64,000 bases of DNA from positions 5,022,001 to 5,086,000 of the forward strand of contig JAULSU010000001.1 in the NCBI GenBank assembly GCA_030512335.1, given 5' to 3'. A model generated the notes under the pieces. It worked only from the letters and a program-made list of their open reading frames with translations. It searched no databases and was not told where the DNA came from. This stretch comes from Immersiella caudata. Its lineage: Eukaryota > Ascomycota > Sordariomycetes > Sordariales > Lasiosphaeriaceae. The number at the start of each line of letters is the position of its first letter. Position 1 is the first letter of the stretch. Of this stretch, positions 10,467-20,338 are shown in pieces. The translations under genes were made by a program, and so were the position numbers.

Positions 10467-11537
10467 TCATCCAAGCAACTTCAATCCACCGCGGGTCTTT
10501 TGTCCTGGTTTCGTCACACCGCCGCCACCCATCGGGCCGAGGTGAGGCTCATACTGACCCCCTTCCTGGTGATGCCCCGCACCGCTCCCGCTCTTTTTCT
10601 CCTTGTTCTTATTATTCTTCTTGTTTTTGTGGTGCTTACGATCATCCTTGACCACAGCCGGCTTGATCTCCGTCTTGGCCTTGTGCACGACCACCGGGTG
10701 GCTCTGGATGTACTTGCCGTTCATCTCCTTGGCAGCTTGGAAGAAGTCTTCAGGGTCGCTAAAGCTGACGAAGCCGAAGCCCTTGCTCTTGGTGGTGCGC
10801 TTGTCGCGGACCACTTTGGCCTTTTGCACGCTCTTCCAGCGCGAGAAGGCCTTGAGGAGGGATTCGTCGGTTGTTTCGCCCGCCAAGTTGCCGACGAAGA
10901 GGCGGAGATGGGCTGGGTCCCATTCAAGGAGGGATTCGTCCTGCCATTTCTTGCCGCCGCCTTCGCGGTAGACGGTTTTTTTCTTGTCTTCCCCGGCAGC
11001 GCCTGCGTGATCTGCACCTTCGGTTGTTGTGGTGGCTGTGGTCGTGGGGCCCGCGCGACTACCGGCACCGGTGCCTTTAGCTGTGGTGTCGGAGGGATCT
11101 TTGGGCATGTATGCGCTTTGCCACTGTGCTATTTGCGCTGCCATCTCAGGGTCGAAGTCGGGGCCTTGGGCGCCGGGAACCGGGAAGGGGTTGCGGATCT
11201 GCGGCGGGGTAGAGTAGGTGTTGGTAGCTGGGGCGCCATAGTAGCTGGGCTGTTGCGCATAGGCTTGTGGTTGTGGGTAGCTGTATGCGCCTGCGCCTCC
11301 TACGGAGGGAGGTTGCGGGTTTGCGCCGTAGGTAGTTGGAGGCGCGCCATAGCCAGGGGCGGCAGAATATGAAGGGGCGGCTGCTGTCGCTGCATAGGCC
11401 GGCGCCGATGTGATGACCGGGGCCGAGTTGGCGGGGGAGAAAGCGGGCTTAAATCCCTTCGCCAGGGGTGGACGAGGAGGCAAGGACGGATGCGACGATG
11501 CGTTTCTGGGGAGACCTGGAGGACCCGAATACGGCAT
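10467..11537 (-). CDS. RBM42-like RNA-binding protein
   Basis: A single exon encodes 356 aa and starts MPYSGPPGLP. Residues 1-180 are rich in Pro, Ala, Tyr and Gln. A single RRM spans about 211-290, with RNP2 LFVGNL (213-218) and RNP1 KGFGFVSF (252-259). It is preceded by the WQDESLLEWDPAHLRLFVGN lead-in and contains KVVRDKRTTKSKGFGF, the pattern of the RBM42 family. A very basic Lys/Asn/His stretch follows the RRM, and the protein ends in KTRGGLKLLG. RBM42 proteins associate with spliceosomal and mRNP complexes. The function in this fungus is inferred only from the family. Confidence 0.88.
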   Translation of the reverse strand: MPYSGPPGLPRNASSHPSLPPRPPLAKGFKPAFSPANSAPVITSAPAYAATAAAPSYSAAPGYGAPPTTYGANPQPPSVGGAGAYSYPQPQAYAQQPSYYGAPATNTYSTPPQIRNPFPVPGAQGPDFDPEMAAQIAQWQSAYMPKDPSDTTAKGTGAGSRAGPTTTATTTTEGADHAGAAGEDKKKTVYREGGGKKWQDESLLEWDPAHLRLFVGNLAGETTDESLLKAFSRWKSVQKAKVVRDKRTTKSKGFGFVSFSDPEDFFQAAKEMNGKYIQSHPVVVHKAKTEIKPAVVKDDRKHHKNKKNNKNKEKKSGSGAGHHQEGGQYEPHLGPMGGGGVTKPGQKTRGGLKLLG

Positions 11538-13144
11538 GATGAATTTCTTCGCCCGACAAGGTTCAACGGATATTTGCTTCGTTGTTGGACGTACCTGTGA
11601 GCCCTTTCCGACGGTCTTTGCTCCTGTACCCTATACGGCGAAGCTGGCTCACAAAGTGGATGTCCAAAGTCGCGTCAAAAATGTGGTTGAATCTAGCCCC
11701 ACTGTTTCCAGCTTTCGTGGCTGAGCACAGCCACACGGTCGGAACTCTCTTGTCGCTCGGAGATGGAAAAGCCTGGATTGAAACCTCTTTTCACGCGACA
11801 ATCCACTGTGGACATGAATACTCTCTGGAATAAGAATAACTTTGATGGCGCCGTCAGGGCCTTTAACCCATTACCAAGGGCTTTTAGAGCGCTAGAATGG
11901 CTCATCCATGCGCCTCTGGGTTTGCCCGGCGCCGAGGACTGGAGAGCCCCCCGACAACTTTGAGAAAGGAAAGCATACGCTCTCTGTCGAGACCAGTAGG
12001 TCACTCCTTGCTCTTGGGAAACCGCGCGGGATGCACCCTCCCTGCTGGTGGCCCAAGCCGCCCTCAAGGCTCCACCAAGAAACAAGGGGTGGCTACGCAC
12101 TGGCCATCAAGGGTCGCAAGGTTCGGAAGTGAGGGGCAGCGCTGGCGGAACCCCACCATGGGCAAGGACAGCCTCATGGCGAAACATGAATGCCATACAA
12201 TTACGAGAGACCTGCGGGTCCAGAGGTGGGAAAAACTGACAGAGAGCGCTGGCGGGGGTCACGATTGGCTCCGAGGAGACGCCCAGAACCAAAAACTAGC
12301 TGAAGGTGCGGCAATTTGGCGAGCAGAGATATCTCAAACCCCGCGGACGTCGCCAAAAGGACGGGATGGGCTGATGGGCACAACTGTGGTGCAGAAAAGG
12401 ATTCACCTTTGTTTGGCCGATAATCCCGGCGGCACATCCACCCCCAACGGAAGTCATGGCACGCACATCAGAGGGCCCCTCAAGGCTCAGCCCGATCGGG
12501 GATCCGAATGTCGATGCATGTCTACCTGAGATACTGAGTCCTCCATTGATCGGATCCAGGGCGATAAGGCGATGAGGGTCCAGGGCCCCTAGGATCTGGG
12601 TAGCAGGAGCGAGCAAAGATGGACCCTTAAAAGTTTTTAGACCCAACTCGCGCTGGCGCCGCGTCGTCTGATGCGCTGTTTGAGCTGTAACGGAAAAGGA
12701 TCTGGCGCTGGCGTGTGGGACATCGACCTCATGGTTGCGGTGACACAGCCGGGCCGGTTGGTGCTCCCAGGCCGTCATATCGGAGGGTCGGACGCAGTAC
12801 GAGAGACTGGATAGGGGCAAGGTGCTGTAACCCATCCCACCCAACTGTTGGGACAATATTCGTGGCTCGAGGTCCGGGACCGCATCTGGCGTCCCGCTTC
12901 GTCCGGATATATACCTACCTTATGAGTAAGCCCCCACCGATTTCGTGCCCCGCGTCGTGGGTTAAAGTTTCGTCATTCCATCACCTCTCAGCTTTTCCCT
13001 CTTGTTGAGATTTTTTTCAACATTCATCACTTCCACCCTATTGAGCGATCTCCTCGAGTTCGAGCAATTGCCTCGCTGGTCTCGAGTTAGCCACACACAA
13101 CTAAGAACAATTGCTGCACCCGGACCTGCCATCTTGCTACCAAA
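11538..13144. other. 1.6 kb intergenic region
   Basis: It is bounded by two divergent genes. Overlapping ORFs occur (for example 11897-12529 plus and 12296-12856 minus), but their composition is not protein-like and no splice-supported gene could be built. The last 100 bp are pyrimidine-rich leader for the 6-phosphogluconate dehydrogenase gene. Confidence 0.5.
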
Positions 13145-15127
13145 ATGTCTGGCCCAGTGTAAGTCCATTACCCCGCAGCTTCGCCTCGAGTCAGCCGCTG
13201 TGCGAACTGCGTGTTTCTGCTCTTCTTTTTTCGAACGATCCTCTGCTGTCTCCATGCGAGCTGTCCAGGGGGTGGAAAGGCTGTTTGGCGTCTCTGCGGG
13301 CGCACGGCGGCGGCGATGGCGACGGCGAAGGCAGTGTTTCCCCTTTACAACTACTGAAAGCCTTCAGCGCCCGCCTCGCTGCCATAAATGTCGGCGGCGG
13401 AGCTCCGAAAGCTGGCTCGTCTTTGAATTCCCAGAGCTCAAGAAATGCTAACGATGCTGCAAGCGCTGATCTCGGCCTCATCGGCCTGGCCGTCATGTAA
13501 GTTTGAGACTCCAGCCCGTCGGAATGTATTTCGGTTCGGAGCGCCGCTAACAAGAGCGCACAGGGGCCAAAACCTGATCCTCAATATGGCCGATCACGGC
13601 TTCACGGTCTGCGCTTTCAACCGCACCGTTTCCAAGGTCGACGCCTTCCTTGCCAACGAGGCCAAGGGAAAGTCGATCGTCGGTGCCCACTCTACCGAGG
13701 AGTTCGTCTCCAAGCTCAAGAAGCCCCGTCGGGTCATGCTCCTCGTCCAGGCTGGCAAGGCTGTCGATGACTGGATCGAGACGCTTCTGCCTCTGCTTGA
13801 GCGCGGCGACATCATTATCGACGGTGGCAACTCCCACTTCCCCGACTCCAACAGGAGGACAAAGTACCTTGCGTCCAAGGGCCTCCGCTTCGTCGGCTCC
13901 GGTGTCTCTGGTGGTGAGGAGGGTGCCCGCTACGGCCCCTCGATCATGCCCGGTGGTGATGAGACCGCATGGCCTTACATCAAGGACATCTTCCAGTCCA
14001 TCTCCGCCAAGAGCGGCGGCGAGGCGTGCTGCGAGTGGGTTGGTGACGAGGGCGCTGGTCACTACGTCAAGATGGTCCACAACGGCATCGAGTACGGTGA
14101 CATGCAGCTTATCTGCGAGGTACGGGTCTCTCTTGGCGTCGCCCCTGAGTTCGGGGCTCTTTGAGCATTTGGCTGACAGCTTGACCTGGCAGGCGTACGA
14201 CATCATGAAGCGTGGTCTCGGTCTCACCAACAAGGAGATCGGTGACGTCCTCGCCAAGTGGAACAAGGGTGTCCTGGACTCTTTCCTCATCGAGATCACC
14301 CGCGACATCATGTACTTCAACGATGATGATGGCACTGCTCTCGTCGAGAAGATCCTCGACAAGGCTGGCCAGAAGGGTACCGGCAAGTGGACTGCGGTCA
14401 ACGCCCTTGACTTGGGCATGCCCGTCACCCTGATCGCTGAGGCTGTCCTCGCCCGCTGCTTGTCGGGCATCAAGGAGGAGCGTGCCAAGGCGTCGACCAA
14501 GCTCGAGTTCGTCGGCCGTGCCAGCACCTTTGAAGGCGACAAGGAGCAGTTCCTCGAGGACCTCGAGCAGGCCCTCTATGCCTCCAAGATCATCTCCTAC
14601 GCCCAGGGCTTCATGCTCATGCAGGAGGTAAGTTGAGGCCTCGGTTGAGGCTGGAGTGCCGCAGCGCTGACACAGTAAATCAACAGGCCGCCAAGGAGTA
14701 CAACTGGAAGCTTAACAAGCCCTCGATCGCCCTCATGTGGCGCGGTGGCTGCATCATCCGCTCCGTCTTCCTCAAGGACATCACTGCGGCGTACCGCAAG
14801 AACCCCGACCTGGAGAATCTCCTCTTCGACGAGTTCTTCAACAAGGCCATCCACAAGGCACAGCCTGGGTGGCGTGACGTCGTCGCCAAGACTGCTCTTC
14901 TCGGCATCCCGTCTCCTGCTTTCTCGACGGCTCTGTCGTGGTTTGACGGGTACCGCACCAAGGACCTCCCGGCCAACCTGCTGCAGGCGCAGCGTGACTA
15001 CTTCGGTGCCCACACTTTCAGGATCAAGCCTGAAGCAGCCAACGACAAGTACCCCGTGGGCAAGGACATCCACGTCAACTGGACCGGCCGTGGTGGCAAT
15101 GTGTCGGCGTCGACTTACCAAGCGTAA
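13145..15127 (+). CDS. gnd1: 6-phosphogluconate dehydrogenase, decarboxylating
   Basis: Five exons, 13145-13158, 13464-13496, 13564-14119, 14193-14627 and 14687-15127, give 492 aa, the usual eukaryotic length. The enzyme oxidises and decarboxylates 6-phosphogluconate to ribulose 5-phosphate and makes NADPH in the cytosolic pentose phosphate pathway. The NADP-binding motif LGLIGLAVMGQNLILN begins near residue 8. IIDGGNSHFPDS and SGGEEGARYGPSIMPGG follow, then the active-site stretch GHYVKMVHNGIEYGDMQLI. The C terminus ends GRGGNVSASTYQA, which contacts the partner subunit in this dimeric family. The first two coding exons are only 14 and 33 nt, and the first intron is 305 nt, the longest confidently modelled in the window. 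Third-position C bias is strong, as in highly expressed fungal genes. Confidence 0.97.
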
Positions 15128-15625
15128 TACAAAAATTGGTGAAATTGGCGAAATTTGGTGATAGGAGCATTGATCTATTCTGGGTCGCGCGAACAGCAGT
15201 TTGAGCCGAAGGACTAGAATACACAGATAGAAACTGCGCTATCGGCGCCGTCAAGGCCAGAATGGGAGGTTGACTGTTGGAATCAAATGCAATGAACTCG
15301 ATGGTTTATTTTTGCCCAATATTTTACACAGTAGCTTCCTGAATGTCGAACGCGACTTGCTAATCACGCAGTGCAAGAGGCGATGAATGGGATGTGTCAC
15401 GTGATAAACTTCGCGCCGCAGGCTCCACCTCTCTCTGACGCGCCAGCCCGCTGCAAACTCAAAAGTTCCGCTCGCGACGAGGCTGAACACTGCGCAAAGT
15501 CGCAGGGCTACTAATCCTGGCTCGCAATTGACCAACGCCAATCGACAGAAGTGAGATGGTTGCTTCGTCATTGACCATCACGAACTATCTGACAACCCCC
15601 ATATCGACAGTCAACATTTGCAACA
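15128..15625. other. Intergenic region between gnd1 and ssr4
   Basis: About 500 bp. It holds the gnd1 3' region and the ssr4 leader. No gene is seen. Confidence 0.5.
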
Positions 15626-18005
15626 ATGGCCGCTGCAGATCCTAGCTCGAATGTTCACGGGGAGTTGGTACGTTGATCCTCGCGATCCTATCCCGCCATC
15701 GATTCTGTCGCGTCGTCGCAAAGTCGCTAACCGGCTTCTTATACAGCTCCCACACGTGCATTTACTATCAACCTACCGATATGCCTTGATGCCCAGGCTC
15801 GAGCTCCCGGATGTTCAGAAATGGTTGTTGGCAGCGCCCAAGATTGCGCGCGACACTGCACCCTTCTACTGGACGTACCTCGACTGCCCCCAGGATGGCA
15901 CCATCTTCTTGACCTGGCAGCCCACTGCCCGGCGCAACCTCGATTTCGCCAGTGATGGATATGTGTGGCCACATCCTGAGACTTTCTTCCGTAACGAGAT
16001 AGGAAATGGTTTGGTACGGAACCGCTCGACTGCTCCCTGCGAAAAGCGACTGCGATAGTGAGCTTGCGTGAAAAGATGCTAACTATTAATCTAGGCGCTT
16101 GACATATGGTATCAACGGGCGGGATATCGTCCTGGCGAACAGTTCGCGATCCACTCGCGAAGACGATTCCGACTCGTTCCTAGCCAGGTTCAAGGGGGCA
16201 ACATCCCCCAAGTCGACCCCAACCTGTGGCTCGTTCACTACGGCCCGGCCGACAAGGGAGAACGCCTTCCGGTCAACATGCTTCCGGTTACTCCCGCCAT
16301 TCAACAAACTATGGGTATTCGGCAGCAATTGTTCCAGATGGGCCAGATTGCCCGTAAAGAGTTTATGCTTTCGGATAGGATCAACTGGCCGCATGTCCCA
16401 CTTCCTGCCCGCGGACAATCTATCTATCCACCACCCATGCCGAACCGCAACGTTCCTCAGGCCATGGCATACCCGCCGCATCCCGGACATGCTGCGTCCG
16501 CTGTTGGTCCAACTCCCAAGCGGAGGGGTGGGCATGGTCCGGGGGCGGCTCACCCCCCTCAGATGATGGGTGCTCCGTTTCCAGGCATGGACAGCATCTT
16601 TGACGACGACGAGGACATCTCTCGCGGCGATATGTTTGACCATCTCACTCCGCAAGAAATGAGCATGCACCGTTACCGACAGAATCACGAGTGGATGGAG
16701 GAGATCCTGTCGTCTCCTTACAGAATTGGGCAAATCGAGGTTGCGGATCTGGGTCTTGGTCGCAAGGGAGAGCTCGCATCGCTCACAGACGGTGTCTTTG
16801 AGTCTCAAGGTACTGGAAACTGGGAGCAGGGGCCTAAGAAGCCTTACACCGGTCATCTCGACCCCGAAATCGCTAAATTGTTCAAAGCTCGGGTAGAAGA
16901 GCGCTCCGACGCCCACAAAGCTGAGATTGCCAAGATGAAGGAACAGCATGAGAAGTTGCTTTCTTCTCTGGCAGGGTTGGCCACAATAAAGCAGGCAGAA
17001 CGGGATTTGCGGGCCGCCACAGAAGAGATAGGTCCTGAGTTCTGGCGCCTAGAGGGCAGGTTAGAGGACAGCGATGAAAGCTTGGGTCGTTTGAGCCTGA
17101 ACCAGAGCCAAAAGATTGACGATATCCTGTCACGGGTTGAAGAGGCGGTTGGTCGACGTGCGGCAGTTGTCCGCGACGTCTGCCGAGTTCAGGAGGGTGG
17201 CTACCAAGAGCCCGCTCCTGAGCCCGAGCCGGAGCCTGTGCCACAAGCAGCGCAATTGCAACCAGATGCCGGGTTGGGTGCGCCATCAGCTTCTATGTCT
17301 AGGCAACCATCTCACGCAGGTTCACAGAACAGCGGAGTCATGATTGGCGATTCTGACATCGACATGGGCGGCACTGCCGCTGGACTCCTCGACCAGATGC
17401 ACACCGGCTTCTCATCCACCTCTACGCCTATCAACAATTTTCCAACACCCCAGCCACATCTTTCAGCCATTCCGTCGAGTGCTGCCACACCGGCAAACCT
17501 CAACGTTCCATCTCCTCTACCGGTCCAGGCCCCGACGTCGCAACCACTGGCGAATGTCGGAGATGACGTCAAAATGGACGATGCGGATGCTCCCAAGGCC
17601 AACACCACGGCACCGGATCAGGGAACCGGTAGTGGCGACTGGGTGGTTGTGCCTAAGGGGGGCGGATCACCAGCATCGTTTGGCAATGCTGGCATAGCTC
17701 CCGGCTCAACACCGGCTGCTGGAACTATTGGGGATGGTTCTGGTGTTCACCTAGCCGCATCCAGCAAAGCTCCTTCGGCTGCTCAGACACCGGCTGATGG
17801 GCTTGGTTTTGATGGCGACAACAACGACTTCAGCTCTCTGGGCGACCTCGACACAGCAGGAGACGCCTTGGCGAGCTACGACCCGCCTAGTGTTGATGCC
17901 ACAGGTGGTCTCGGCGATTTGAACATGGACCTAGAAGATTCTGCATTTGGCGACGCATTCCATGGTGTCCAATCTGCGGCCAACACGCCGGGTGATGGGA
18001 TTTAG
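15626..18005 (+). CDS. ssr4: SWI/SNF and RSC complex subunit Ssr4 (former DUF1750)
   Basis: Three exons, 15626-15667, 15747-16013 and 16095-18005, give 739 aa. The N-terminal 250 residues match the fungal Ssr4 domain: LPHVHLLSTYRYALMPRLEL, PFYWTYLDCPQDGTIFLTWQ, RNLDFASDGYVWPHPE, ALDIWYQRAGYRPGEQFAIH and NLWLVHYGPADKGERLPVNM. Next comes a segment with DHLTPQEMSMHRYRQNHEWM, then a helical region near residues 300-420. The rest is Pro/Ser/Thr- and acid-rich disorder ending SAFGDAFHGVQSAANTPGDG. In fission yeast Ssr4 is a shared subunit of the SWI/SNF and RSC chromatin remodellers. The TAG stop at 18003-18005 is followed by a long protein-like stretch in the same frame (separate entry). Confidence 0.9.
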
Positions 18006-18404
18006 GATGCCACCCTTCACAGCAACGGTCGTAGAGGGGGACTGCCACCCGTCCCCCCAGGATTTGTCCCGGCGACACATGAACAGATCCTCGCCGACCT
18101 GGACATTGATCAGGAATACCTAGTTTATGCTAGGGATTTTGGGACTCCGGATTCAGAGCACTGGCGCGACTTGGAAGATCCGATGTAGGGTTCTCAGAAC
18201 GTCAAGAATGACGGCACGTTACACGAAGAGTCCATTACGGTAGCAGTTGTGCCACTTCAGGTGGACACAAGAGGTGAAAATGGGGAACGCAAAGTGGATT
18301 TCATTGAAGACGAAGCCATTGAGCATGAGGTTGACGATGTCTACTCTCCGTCATCTCCGGAGACACCCTCTGGCTCTGATGAAGATTCAGAGTACGAGCC
18401 GTAG
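18006..18404 (+). other. In-frame open tail after the ssr4 stop codon
   Basis: Directly after the ssr4 TAG the same frame continues for 60 sense codons (beginning DATLHSNGRRGGLPPVPPGF) to a second TAG at 18186-18188. It then runs for 71 sense codons to a third TAG at 18402-18404, ending SSPETPSGSDEDSEYEP. The translation is acidic and disordered, like the preceding ssr4 tail. No plausible intron removes either internal TAG. It could be a readthrough extension, a former C terminus cut off by CAG to TAG changes, or 3' UTR that is open by chance. Confidence 0.35.
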
Positions 18405-19136
18405 CTGAGATGTAGAGGGGACTGGGTTGTTGTATCAATAGGTATTGTTTTCCTTTAGGTTAGGGGATGGCAGCGGTGTTTCGTGATTTCTCAATGGGAT
18501 TGTAGTGCTGGGGACAGAATAAAGTGGTAGTTTACGCATGGCTATTGTGGTGACTTGTGTCTGACCAGAATTGTTCTCAGGGATTCGGGTCCAGCTTGTG
18601 GGTGTAGTTTGATTACTCTACGTTATTCGACCTTGACTTTGCCAACGGTTGCGGTCTCCGGTTTCTGCATCCTCAGACATACTCGGCCCGGGGTGTAACG
18701 ATACCATGAGTTCAAGCCAAGAAGAAAGCCAACGAAAAAGTCGACACGTCTTGCAGAGAAGCAGGCTTTACAGCCAAGGAGAAAGAGCTGGAGGACAGAA
18801 GCACTTAGATACGACACTTTGATTGTCCACCAATGTTCGCCACCAAGACATTGCCGTTCATTATTGCACCTGACTTGGCCATCCCTATCTCGCCGATGCT
18901 ATGATCACAAGAGCCGCTCCCCGCCTGAAAGACCCGCGCTCGGCCAGCTCACACCTGCAAGCAGCGAACCGTGCTGTTTTTGCTCATAAGTTCACTTGGC
19001 GGATTTCATTCAGAACTGCCTCTATGACACATGTTGTGCTCGAGCAGCTTTTTCCCTGCCGACCGTTCCGTTTCTGATAAGCTCAAGCCCTCAAAGCAAA
19101 CCCACGCCAGAAATGCCCAATGAAAAGCCCAACCCT
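18405..19136. other. Convergent intergenic region
   Basis: About 730 bp lie between the ssr4 tail and the rps11 stop. ORFs are below 70 codons and nothing is recognised. Confidence 0.5.
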
Positions 19137-19931
19137 TTAGAACTTGCTGAACTTCTTCACAGCCTTACCAGTTCGGGGAAGGACGCGAAGAACGTTGAAG
19201 CGAACCTGTCAATTCTGTCAGTCTTGCTACCCTCTCGCGTCGGTTCGAGGGGTGTCTCGAGGATATGCCGGGACGTACAGTCTTGCTGAGGGGCCTGCAC
19301 TGGCCGACGGTGACCTGGTCACCCTCCACAACACGGAAAGCGGGAGACACGTGGGCGGCAAGGTTCTTGTGGCGCTTCTCGTAACGGGAGTACTTGGGGA
19401 TGAAGTGGAGGTATTCGCGGCGGATGATGATGGTTCGGTGCATCTTGGTCGAGACGACGGTACCGGTGAGGATACGGCCACGGATGGAGACCTGGCCGGT
19501 GAAGGGGCACTTCTTGTCTGCAGAAAACCACAATTAACGTCTGTCCATATTTCTCCGCCCATCCAATCGCACGGTGAGCCGATATCTGCCCTCGTCTGAC
19601 GTGCTCGATGGAGGTCTGGTTGGAGTGCGCGATTCGCAGTCAAACGTACCGATGTACTGGCCCTCAATGGCAGCCTTGGGGGTGCGGAAGCCCAGGCCAA
19701 CGTCCTTGTACCATCTACGACCACCCTTGCCCGGCCGCGCGGACTTGACCTTGGTCTTGCTGTTGAGGAAGACTTGTGATAATGTCAGTACCTCGTCGTC
19801 CTCGCTGCGGCTGCCCCCGCGCATCGCTGCACGCGACAAGCAGCTCGGCCAGAAATCTTGAGGACGGCAAACTCACTGTGAGGCTGCTTCTGGAAAGCGC
19901 GCTCGCTCTGCACGGTCAGTTCGGTGGCCAT
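19137..19931 (-). CDS. rps11: 40S ribosomal protein S11 (uS17)
   Basis: Four exons on the minus strand, 19931-19877, 19772-19650, 19517-19279 and 19205-19137, give 161 aa; yeast S11 has 156. The start reads MATELTVQSERAFQKQPH, followed by IFLNSKTKVKSARPGKGGRR and YKDVGLGFRTPKAAIEGQYI. The uS17 core is DKKCPFTGQVSIRGRILTG, with KMHRTIIIRREYLHFIPKYS and RYEKRHKNLAAHVSPAFRV. The last exon encodes the conserved end VRFNVLRVLPRTGKAVKKF. The protein binds 18S rRNA in the small subunit body. Multiple introns near the 5' end are typical of fungal ribosomal protein genes. The gene is divergent from spc7, with about 400 bp between start codons. Confidence 0.97.
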
Positions 19932-20338
19932 CTTGTCGGTTTCTCGTTGCCGGAAGATGTGCTGTTGTCGTGCAAGGTATGGTGTCGAAGGTCGAAATTC
20001 GCGGCCAGAATTTTGCTAGTTGGGGATTGATTTTTGGGGCTTCCACCAAAAAGTGTGGAAGCGTGCGCAAGCCACACTTGGTGTCCGAGCTTTTTCAGGC
20101 CAAGGGCTCCACTCCTGCACACTAGCCACAAGGCCCCTAGCGGTGGCTAGGGAGAGCTTGGCTTTATTGACATCAGAGATGTTATAGCCAATCAACAACA
20201 GCGATTGAGTAAACAGGTGCCCCTCGTAGCGGACACCCCTGTCGTTCGCGTCCAACGAAGTCTTGAACCTGAGATCACGACCCATCGCGTTCTCTGTCGC
20301 AGTGACAAATTTGGCGGTGGACTACGCAACCGTGCAAG
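19932..20338. promoter_or_regulatory. Divergent promoter region of rps11 and spc7
   Basis: These 407 bp between opposite start codons must hold both promoters and leaders. No specific ribosomal-gene element could be assigned by eye. Confidence 0.5.

Noticed and set aside
11897..12529. 210-codon plus-strand ORF and an overlapping 186-codon minus-strand ORF (12296-12856)
   Set aside because: Both have irregular composition rich in Arg, Gly, Ser and Trp with no motif, they overlap each other, and no initiation or splice context supports either.
13547..14542. 331-codon antisense ORF opposite gnd1
   Set aside because: It mirrors the strong C-ending codon bias of gnd1, which removes stops on the opposite strand. 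The sense strand is unmistakably 6-phosphogluconate dehydrogenase.
17964..18005. A 42-nt intron that would bypass the ssr4 stop codon
   Set aside because: It is too short, with a poor GTGTCC donor and no branch site.
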